A stretch of 5,943 nt of DNA, from assembly GCA_047619485.1 (NCBI GenBank), contig JBLHKE010000499.1:1-5943 (forward strand). The letters run 5' to 3'. A program made the position numbers and the translations under genes. Source of the DNA: JBLHKE01 sp047619485 (lineage in GTDB: Bacteria; Verrucomicrobiota; Verrucomicrobiia; Verrucomicrobiales; DEV007). Of this stretch, positions 1-5,635 are shown in pieces. Under the pieces are notes generated by a model. It did no database searches, was not told the origin of the DNA, and saw only the letters and a list, made by a program, of their open reading frames with translations. The stretch's first letter is position 1, and each line of letters starts with the position of its first letter.

Positions 1-3000
1 GATCCCAGCCGGCAAGATCTTGCGACCACTCGACGCTCCAGCCGACATCTGGTCTGTCAGTGCGGCGGGTGTAGGTGATCGTCAGGAACTCGTCAGCGCC
101 AATCGCATGCGTCCCGACCTGGGTGATCGGGGCGATGCTAGCATTCAGCGGGTCCGTCCCCGCCGCGTACTCAAGCAGGTTCACCACGCCATCAAAATCC
201 GCGTCATCGAGCTCGCCGCTGCCCGGCGGGTTGCCGGGACCGAAAATCGCGTCGCGCCAAGTCCCGTAGCTCACGCCGGCATCGTCGACCCCCGGTGTCC
301 CGCCGCCAGCACTCGGCACCCAGCTCGCAGCCAGTGCGTGGTCGGGGACGGAGTCCGGGTTTTGCAATGTTAGTGACGGACCGCTGCCGTCGGGCGAGGT
401 TGGCCACGGGGAGATGTCATCGTAGACGAAGTCGCGGATCGGGTCGCCCGCTCCGAACGAGAGCTTCACTTGCTCGCCGCCGTTGTCGAGCTTGTCGGTC
501 GATTGCCAAGCGCCGGCGATCGGCAATCCTGCGCCGTAGCGCAACTCGAATGCGGCGATGTCTTTGATCACCAGCACGATTTCCCCCGGTGCGATCGAAG
601 TGATCGCCGCGCCAAGGAAGTCGAAATCGACGCCTTTGGTGAATCGCAAGTCTTGGAGGTCAAGTGTCACCGCGCCGACATTTTTCAGTTCGATGTATTC
701 GAAGAAGTCGTCGTCATCGTAGCCGGCATTGATCTCGGCGGCGCTCGGATCGGTCGGGTGGTACATCACTTCTGTCACCACCAGCCCGGCGATGTAATCG
801 GAGATGTCAGGCAGGGTCGAGGTGAACTCGACCGGCGCCGACCAGTGGCTCCAGCGGCCGGTGGCGTCCTGGTGGCGGACGCGGGCGCGGTAGGTGAGGC
901 CGGAGCGCACGGCGACAGTCGGAATATCGATCGCGTTGCTGAAGGTGCCCAATTCACCGGACTCCCAATCGGCTTCGATTTCGAGCTTGAACCGGTCGGT
1001 CGAGTCGTGCGCGGGCGCGGTGGCATCGGTGATCTGCGCGATGCGCCATTCCATCGCGCCGAAGCTGCCGTTGCCCTGCGGGTCGCCGAAGCTGCTGCTC
1101 TGGAACGACAGCGCGTTGGTGGGGAAATTAGCGCTGCCGGTGTAGGTGATTGTGGGAGTGTTAGGAATCTGCCCGCTCTCGCCGTTCTGACCCTGGATGA
1201 CGTCGAGGTCATTCGCGCGCCCACCACCGCCGACGCCACCGCCGTCCCAGCTGCCACCCACGAAGGCGAAGTTTTTCATGTCTTGGACGTAGGCCGCGAG
1301 CGATGTCTTGCCTGGACCGTGCAGGCCGTTGTAGTTGCCGGCGTCTGCTGGCGTGTTCTTCCAACGCGACCCATCAGCGGCTTCGAGTGGCGCGATGAAG
1401 GACGCGATTTCGTCGATCAGCGGGTTGATCTGATCCGTCTGCCAGAGGAGGTCGCGGATCTCGCGTACCTCGTTGTAGTAGTCGGCCCACAGTTCAGGCG
1501 TGGTGCCACCATCGCTGCCGCCGCCGCTGGACGAGAACAGGGAGTTGTAGACGACATCGTGACCGGAGTTGTAAGTCGGCCCCCAGGTGGCGTCGGTGTC
1601 CCACGGGAGGATCCAGAGCTTGCCGTTGTTGTTGTTGGCGGACAGGTAGTCCGGTTCGAAGTAGTAGACCATGTTCTTGTTGGCGCTCGGCCAGTAGTCG
1701 TAATGACGGATGGCTTGCACCAGCGCATGCGAACGAGTCCACTTCTCCACGTCCACGTGTGCGCGGATGTAGTCGGCGGTGCTGTTGCCGCTGAGGCTGC
1801 CCTCGATGGTGTTGTGATCGCTGCCGTCGGTCGGGGCAAATGCTGCCTGGTAGCGCTGCTGCTGTTGCCAGTCCTGCGTCTGGTTGATGAGCTTGTAGAG
1901 GTTTCCTTTCTCCAAGTTGTGCTCCTCGAGGAAGCGCACGTCGTAGGTCTCCGTAATCAGGTAGATGCCGTGGAAATCGCCGTGGGATGGATCGGGGTTC
2001 TCGTCGGCACTGTCTATAACTCGCCACTGGAGCCATTGTGCATTGGCGGCGGGGACGCCGATTTTGTCGAACAGGTAGAAGTTGACCACCTCGTTGAGTC
2101 CATAGGTCAATGTTAGTCGGTTGCTGCTACACTTTCCGAGGGTCAGGGTGCGCCACTTCTGGTTGTAATTTTTGCCAAAGTGATCCCGCGCTTGGAGGAA
2201 GTCCCCCTCGTTGAAGCGGAAGCGCATCGAGCGCTTGCCGGCCGACTGGTAGCGGCCGTTGGCGCCGCGCAGCCGGAAGCGGATGTTGTCGTAGACCACG
2301 CCGTCGTAGACGATGGTGCCGCTCCAGTTGTAGAAGAAGCGCGCCTGACCGCCCTGTGGGATCTGGTCGCCGCCGCTGTAGGCGATGCACTCGCTGTAAT
2401 CCTCGGGGCGCGTGATGAGGTGGTAGACCGGCAAGGTGTTCTCCATCACGTCGGCGTTGTTTCCCTCGTAGGCCGGAACGCCGTCGTAGACGAAGTAGGC
2501 GAAATTCAATCTAGCATCGTCCGAGTACGGTACTTGCACACTCATGTCGAGCCCGTCCTCGATCCGGATGCGGTAGCGCACCAGCGACCGATGCGCCTGC
2601 GCCGGGATGATGACCGAGTAGATGTCGTCGCCGGCCAGGGCGTCGCCGTCAGCGCCATTGTCATCCATGACGAGCGTGGTCCAGTTGGCTGCGTCGCTGT
2701 AGCTCGGGTTCTCTGGCCGATCGGTGTCGGTGGGAATGTTAGGCACCGGGTGCGGCAAATTGGCGGGAACATAGGCGCCCGCAGCGACCACCTGGTACTC
2801 GAGATTGACGGAGTGGATCCCATGCGGATCGGTGACCTTGGCCGTGATGACAACGGCGTCAGTCGCGGTGGGTTGCGTAGGGGTGTGATTGACCTTGCGG
2901 ATGTTCGGCGGGGCGTTGTCGGCGAAGCTTGAGTTCTGTGCGCCCGGAGTCGGGTTGCCGGCGATGTCGTCGGGTGTCGGCGTTTTGACCTCGGCGTCTA

Positions 3001-5539
3001 CCGAAAGATCGCTGCTGCCGAGAGAGGCGTTAATCGCGTGGATCGCCAGGGTGTTGGTGCCCTCGACGATGCCCGCGGCGGCGCTGTTGAGCAGCACTGT
3101 CTCCCACGAGCGCTCGTGGTCGCCTTGGTCGGTGAGCGAGTTATAATTCTTCGCGCCGCCGCTGACGAACTGCCGCGAGACCTCGTTGCCGTTGATGTAG
3201 GCAATACAACCATCGTCGATGTACAGACGCAGGGCAAGTTGCGCCGGGACGTCGTCGTCCGCCGTGGTGTCGGGGATGGTGAACTCGTGGCGCAGGTAGA
3301 CCGTGCTGTAGCTGCCGCTCATGTCGGCCAGCACCGTGTTGTCGTCGCCATCGCCGTAGCCGATCGGCGTCTGCGCGGGACTCGTCCAAACGATGTTGTC
3401 GGCAGATTCGTCGTAGCTTTGCTCAGTCCAATTGCGGCCGCCGCCGTCGTTGGGCGGGTTGTTGGTCTGCCCTTTGCGGTAGTGCCACGCGCTGTCGGCG
3501 GCGGCGAGGTAGGTGACCGGATCCGGTGGAGGGCCACTCGACAGACCGGCCGAACGCCAGCTGCTGCCGAGCGAGTTGTCGAGCTCCGGATTGATGAGCT
3601 CGATCGACGGCCCGTTGCCATTCGCCGAGACCGGCCAGGGGAAACCGACCTTGTAGTCGACCTCGTCGACGATGTTGTCGTTGGCATCGCGCAGTCGGAC
3701 GGTCTCGCCGTCCGAGTTGAGGCTGCCGAGATACGGACCGAGGGCGGTCGCGCCGAGCGTCGCCAGCAGGGTGGCGGGATCTTCCGCGATCACCAGGTAG
3801 CCGCCAGCGGGAATGGTCGTGCCGCCGGGGAAAACGAAATCGACCGCGCTGGTGAGACGCCAGGCGCTGAGGTCAGCTTCGGTAGCCGACGGGTTGTGCA
3901 GTTCGATAAACTCCTGCCTTACCGGATTCTCCGGCGGGTTGTAGTGGATCTCGTTGATCACCACGGCATCCGACACCGTGACGACCGTCAGCGTGAAGCT
4001 CTCCTGGTAGCTGAGGCCGCCGCCGTCGAGCGTGCGCAAGCGGATCGAGAAAGTGTTGCCGACCTGGCCGGTAAAGTTGGTCGCCGCGCGCAGTTGGTTG
4101 CCGACGATCGAAAACGACGCGTTGTCCGTGTCGCCCGCTCCGGCGACCAGGCTGTAGGTGTGCGTGTCACTAGCGTTCGCATCGTTGGTGAAGAGCGTGG
4201 CGACGAAGCTAGTGCTCAGCACATTCTCGCCGATGTTCGTCGTGCTGAGGGAGATGTCGGTCGGCGACGATGGCGGTGGGATGACATCGACCGTGATCAT
4301 CGCTAGGGCGGAGTCGTATTTGCCGTCGAACACGGTGAACTCGATGGTGTCCGTCCCGAAGAACCCGTCGTTCGCGACATAGTGCAGTCCGGGGGTGACA
4401 ATCCCGTTTGCTACATTCCCAATACTGAAAGAGACCGTCGGGTTTGGATGCATGTTAGGATCCGTGCCGTTAAAGTCGATTGGCAGTGGCGTCATGCCTA
4501 CCGTCTGCAGCGACTGCGGTGTCGCGACGGGGATGCCGGGATCGACTGCGATATCGATGGTCGACTCGCGGCTGACCATCGCGCCACCGCTCTCGCTGGC
4601 GCGCAGGGTGTAGGTCCAAGTCTGCGCCACCCCAGCTGTGTCGACGATCGCTATCGGAAACGTGCCGATCGCGTTCGCAGTGCTGTGGATCACCGTGTCG
4701 CTCGTGTCGAGGATCTCGACCAGCAGCGTCCCCGTAACCAGATCGGGGTCGACGCCCCAGGCCAGAGTGGCGCTCTCGCCCTCAAATCTTGCGGGATGGG
4801 TCGTGGTGAAACTCTCGATCACCGGGCCGCCTGAAGTTCCGATCGGTGCGCCCGCCGCCGCGTTGATCGATGCATTGTCGACCGCCGTGCCGTTGTTGTC
4901 GCCGCCGGCGCGGTCACCGAGGTCGCCTTCGAAATCGAAATACGCCACCAGGTTCGCCTCAGTGCCGCTCAGTTCCTGTTCGAAGTCGCCAGCGATCTCG
5001 GCATGGCTGCGCGCCTTGTCCCAGATGCGCACCTCGTCGATGAGGCCGTCGAAATATTCCGCGCCGAGACGCGAGCCGATGCGGTGGTTGAGGTTGGCAA
5101 CATTCACGGTGCCGCCAGTGTTGAAGGGCAGGCCGAGCGGGGCGCCGTTCCAGTACCACTGGTCATTGGCCCCATCGAACTTGACCGCGAAATGGTGCCA
5201 GCCATCTCCGTTGGGACCGCTCGTGTCAGAGCTGATATCACCGGTGGTCTGATCGTTGTCATTGCCCCAGAAGTAGTGGCGCGTGGTGCCGGCGCCTTTG
5301 AGGCGGAGACCGTTCGCCTGGTTGCTCGCCTGGTTTCCCCAGAAGGTGATCGTGCTGTCGCCGTGCACATCCGGATTCACCCAGGCTTCGATCGTGAAGG
5401 CCGAACTGCCGCTCGGGATGCCAGCACTCGGGAAGGTGACAAAGTCGCCGTTACCATCGAGATCGAGCGCGCCCGCATGGGCGGAGATGAGTGCGGCAAA
5501 GTAGCTAACCAAGCACGTGAGGGTTACACGGTGGGTCAT
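1..5539 (-). CDS. Giant secreted multidomain protein with LamG, cadherin-like, two lamin-tail and one CotH kinase-like domain (3' end beyond window)
   Basis: One frame stays open from ATG at 5539 to the left edge: 1846 codons, no stop, C-terminus missing. Visible order (residues, approximate): signal peptide 1-22; LamG/ConA-like 24-215; Ig-like 237-332; cadherin-like tandem domain 333-424 (motif YVANDGFFGTDTIEFTVFDG); cadherin-type repeat 427-522; lamin-tail 526-665; jelly-roll-like module 683-851 (LRLYIDDGCIAYINGNEV); Ig-like 875-1002; CotH kinase-like 1036-1430; Gly-rich linker 1425-1440; Fn3-like 1458-1574; lamin-tail 1586-1742; DADFDGVVNLLEYAAGTDP at 1779-1797; then a beta domain (WSVEWSQDLAGWD) cut off. 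The mature part has only three cysteines (778, 1051, 1137), as expected of an exported Ca-stabilised beta scaffold. The start at 5539 gives a good signal peptide. An in-frame ATG at 5590 would add 17 residues ahead of it and lies in the terminator hairpin, so I reject it. No Shine-Dalgarno sequence is visible. Probable role: surface or matrix adhesin-like protein carrying a CotH-type kinase; the substrate is unknown. A PEP-CTERM end is likely by family habit but not seen. Confidence 0.93.
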   Translation of the reverse strand, partial: MTHRVTLTCLVSYFAALISAHAGALDLDGNGDFVTFPSAGIPSGSSAFTIEAWVNPDVHGDSTITFWGNQASNQANGLRLKGAGTTRHYFWGNDNDQTTGDISSDTSGPNGDGWHHFAVKFDGANDQWYWNGAPLGLPFNTGGTVNVANLNHRIGSRLGAEYFDGLIDEVRIWDKARSHAEIAGDFEQELSGTEANLVAYFDFEGDLGDRAGGDNNGTAVDNASINAAAGAPIGTSGGPVIESFTTTHPARFEGESATLAWGVDPDLVTGTLLVEILDTSDTVIHSTANAIGTFPIAIVDTAGVAQTWTYTLRASESGGAMVSRESTIDIAVDPGIPVATPQSLQTVGMTPLPIDFNGTDPNMHPNPTVSFSIGNVANGIVTPGLHYVANDGFFGTDTIEFTVFDGKYDSALAMITVDVIPPPSSPTDISLSTTNIGENVLSTSFVATLFTNDANASDTHTYSLVAGAGDTDNASFSIVGNQLRAATNFTGQVGNTFSIRLRTLDGGGLSYQESFTLTVVTVSDAVVINEIHYNPPENPVRQEFIELHNPSATEADLSAWRLTSAVDFVFPGGTTIPAGGYLVIAEDPATLLATLGATALGPYLGSLNSDGETVRLRDANDNIVDEVDYKVGFPWPVSANGNGPSIELINPELDNSLGSSWRSAGLSSGPPPDPVTYLAAADSAWHYRKGQTNNPPNDGGGRNWTEQSYDESADNIVWTSPAQTPIGYGDGDDNTVLADMSGSYSTVYLRHEFTIPDTTADDDVPAQLALRLYIDDGCIAYINGNEVSRQFVSGGAKNYNSLTDQGDHERSWETVLLNSAAAGIVEGTNTLAIHAINASLGSSDLSVDAEVKTPTPDDIAGNPTPGAQNSSFADNAPPNIRKVNHTPTQPTATDAVVITAKVTDPHGIHSVNLEYQVVAAGAYVPANLPHPVPNIPTDTDRPENPSYSDAANWTTLVMDDNGADGDALAGDDIYSVIIPAQAHRSLVRYRIRIEDGLDMSVQVPYSDDARLNFAYFVYDGVPAYEGNNADVMENTLPVYHLITRPEDYSECIAYSGGDQIPQGGQARFFYNWSGTIVYDGVVYDNIRFRLRGANGRYQSAGKRSMRFRFNEGDFLQARDHFGKNYNQKWRTLTLGKCSSNRLTLTYGLNEVVNFYLFDKIGVPAANAQWLQWRVIDSADENPDPSHGDFHGIYLITETYDVRFLEEHNLEKGNLYKLINQTQDWQQQQRYQAAFAPTDGSDHNTIEGSLSGNSTADYIRAHVDVEKWTRSHALVQAIRHYDYWPSANKNMVYYFEPDYLSANNNNGKLWILPWDTDATWGPTYNSGHDVVYNSLFSSSGGGSDGGTTPELWADYYNEVREIRDLLWQTDQINPLIDEIASFIAPLEAADGSRWKNTPADAGNYNGLHGPGKTSLAAYVQDMKNFAFVGGSWDGGGVGGGGRANDLDVIQGQNGESGQIPNTPTITYTGSANFPTNALSFQSSSFGDPQGNGSFGAMEWRIAQITDATAPAHDSTDRFKLEIEADWESGELGTFSNAIDIPTVAVRSGLTYRARVRHQDATGRWSHWSAPVEFTSTLPDISDYIAGLVVTEVMYHPTDPSAAEINAGYDDDDFFEYIELKNVGAVTLDLQDLRFTKGVDFDFLGAAITSIAPGEIVLVIKDIAAFELRYGAGLPIAGAWQSTDKLDNGGEQVKLSFGAGDPIRDFVYDDISPWPTSPDGSGPSLTLQNPDSVPDHALAASWVPSAGGGTPGVDDAGVSYGTWRDAIFGPGNPPGSGELDDADFDGVVNLLEYAAGTDPLNASIAPITQVGTHAIGADEFLTITYTRRTDRPDVGWSVEWSQDLAGWD
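149..208 (-). other. Acidic Ca-binding-like segment near the C-terminus of the giant protein
   Basis: Residues 1778-1797: DDADFDGVVNLLEYAAGTDP. The spaced aspartates (1779, 1781, 1783) resemble a thrombospondin type-3 or dockerin-like calcium loop. In Verrucomicrobiota this signature usually comes shortly before a final beta domain and a sorting tail, which fits the start of such a domain seen before the window edge (WSVEWSQDLAGWD). Confidence 0.65.
314..784 (-). other. Lamin-tail domain (LTD) 2 of the giant protein
   Basis: Residues 1586-1742. LVVTEVMYHPTDP, FFEYIELKNVG, ITSIAPGEIVLVIKD and DFVYDDISPWP mark the fold. It then repeats the tail of LTD 1 in diverged form: PDGSGPSLTLQNPDS ... 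AASW against NGNGPSIELINPELD ... GSSW. LTD 1 and LTD 2 therefore bracket the CotH region inside the same protein. Confidence 0.86.
818..1168 (-). other. Fibronectin type III-like domain of the giant protein
   Basis: Residues about 1458-1574. It starts with PNTPTITYTG and ends with the typical G-strand pattern SGLTYRARVRHQDATGRWSHWSAPVEFT. It follows a glycine-rich linker (VGGSWDGGGVGGGG) after the CotH domain, so it acts as a spacer between kinase-like domain and second lamin-tail domain. The fold is judged by pattern only. Confidence 0.65.
1250..2434 (-). other. CotH kinase-like domain of the giant protein
   Basis: Residues about 1036-1430. Kinase-like landmarks of the CotH family are all present: RLRGANG from Arg1089 (glycine-rich segment), Lys1102 in GKRSMRFRF (candidate ATP-contacting lysine), Glu1197 in HGIYLITETYD (candidate partner glutamate), Asp1281 and Asn1289 in HYDYWPSANKNMVYYF (candidate catalytic base and metal ligand), and Asp1314/Asp1316 in LPWDTDATWG (metal-binding loop). 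The family prototype, Bacillus spore-coat CotH, is an atypical protein kinase that phosphorylates other coat proteins. Residue roles here come from family comparison by eye. After the metal loop comes a Ser/Gly-rich stretch (SSSGGGSDGGTT, 1336-1347) that could be a flexible or autophosphorylated loop. This domain is predicted active rather than degenerate, but activity is inferred. Confidence 0.87.
2987..3493 (-). other. Jelly-roll-like module preceding the CotH domain
   Basis: Residues about 683-851. The pattern is WHYRKG ... NWTEQSYDES ... PIGYGDGDDNT ... STVYLRHEFTI ... LALRLYIDDGCIAYINGNEV ... IVEGTNTLAIHAIN ... SSDLSVDAEV. This resembles the beta-sandwich modules (galactose-binding-like) that sit between LTD and CotH in related large proteins. 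The assignment is from remembered family pattern, so the fold name is tentative, but the module boundaries are quite clear. Confidence 0.6.
3545..3964 (-). other. Lamin-tail domain (LTD) 1 of the giant protein
   Basis: Residues 526-665. It opens with VVINEIHYNPPENP, continues with EFIELHNPSA, DLSAWRLTS and IPAGGYLVIAED, and closes with VDEVDYKVGFPWP, the usual course of a bacterial LTD Ig-like fold. It is followed by a tail (NGNGPSIELINPELDNSLGSSW) that recurs in diverged form after LTD 2. In Verrucomicrobiota and Planctomycetota, LTDs commonly flank CotH domains; their exact role is not settled. Confidence 0.87.
4895..5470 (-). other. LamG / concanavalin A-like jelly-roll domain of the giant protein
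   Basis: Residues about 24-215. Typical LamG_3-style landmarks are visible in order: ALDLDGNGDFV at the start, FTIEAWVNPD, WHHFAVKFDG from Trp114, WYWNGAPLG, HRIGSRLGAEYFDGLIDEVRIWD (Phe163-Asp164-Gly165 ... Trp173), and VAYFDFEGD around 197-205. In the family this fold binds glycans or proteins and is common at the N-terminus of secreted proteins. The ligand cannot be read from sequence. The last third closely resembles the visible end of the upstream gene product. Confidence 0.88.
5033..5054. repeat. 22-bp direct repeat, copy in the giant gene
   Basis: Identical over 22 bases to 5912-5933. It encodes the FDGLIDE core of the LamG domain in the giant protein. It marks shared ancestry of the two LamG modules rather than a mobile-element end. 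Confidence 0.85.
5474..5539 (-). other. Sec signal peptide of the giant protein
   Basis: Residues 1-22 of the giant protein. There is a short basic start (MTHR), a hydrophobic core (VTLTCLVSYFAALIS) and an A-H-A cleavage motif, so cleavage is expected after Ala22, just before the LamG domain (GALDLDG). Cys9 sits in T-L-T-C, which is not a lipobox, so a lipoprotein is unlikely. The signal peptide is the main argument for choosing the ATG at 5539. Confidence 0.8.
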
Positions 5540-5574
5540 GATGGGGATTGGGGGGTGGGACTGGACTGAGGGGC
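5540..5574 (-). promoter_or_regulatory. C-rich leader before the giant gene, without Shine-Dalgarno; template strand is G-rich
   Basis: The 35 bases between the terminator T-tract and the ATG are C-rich on the coding strand and hold no GGAGG-like site. No convincing -10/-35 pair fits here either, so a promoter must overlap the terminator or lie in the end of the upstream gene, or expression depends on readthrough. The complementary strand has G-runs at 5543-5546, 5550-5555, 5557-5559 and 5570-5573. Confidence 0.45.
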
Positions 5575-5608
5575 AAAAAAAGGGCGCCATCGGAAAACCC
5601 GTGACGCC
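5575..5608 (-). terminator. Intrinsic (Rho-independent) terminator of the PEP-CTERM gene
   Basis: Read on the minus strand, GGCGTCACGG (5608-5599) pairs with CCG-A-TGGCGCC (5593-5583). This gives ten base pairs with one bulged A (5590) and one G-U pair, closing a five-base GTTTT loop. One C (5582) and then seven T (5581-5575) follow. It begins 28 bases past the TGA of the PEP-CTERM gene and stops only 35 bases before the ATG of the giant gene, so it also lies in the leader of any readthrough transcript. Confidence 0.88.
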
Positions 5609-5635
5609 AAAACTAAAGCGATGCACCGGGAGAAA

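Noticed and set aside
1894..1990. Possible degenerate (pseudokinase) CotH because the domain is embedded in a giant scaffold
   Set aside because: The lysine, glutamate, catalytic aspartate, asparagine and D-x-D residues are all present, so the sequence gives no reason to call it inactive.
470..2116. A 548-codon open frame on the plus strand
   Set aside because: It lies wholly antisense to the lamin-tail/CotH/Fn3 part of the giant gene, where recognisable domains run on the minus strand. Its product is rich in Val, Arg, Asp and Ala without any domain pattern, as expected from the complement of GC-rich codons.
2180..2932. A 250-codon open frame on the plus strand
   Set aside because: It is antisense to the Ig-like module and the start of the CotH domain, without recognisable motifs.
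3038..4306. A 422-codon open frame on the plus strand
   Set aside because: It is antisense to the cadherin-type repeat, lamin-tail 1 and jelly-roll-like module. It has no signal peptide or motif and the same Val/Arg/Asp-rich composition, so it is a shadow frame.
5540..5590. In-frame upstream ATG at 5590 as the start of the giant gene
   Set aside because: It would put 17 residues (MAPFFCPSVQSHPPIPI) before a good signal peptide, and the codon sits within the terminator hairpin of the preceding gene.
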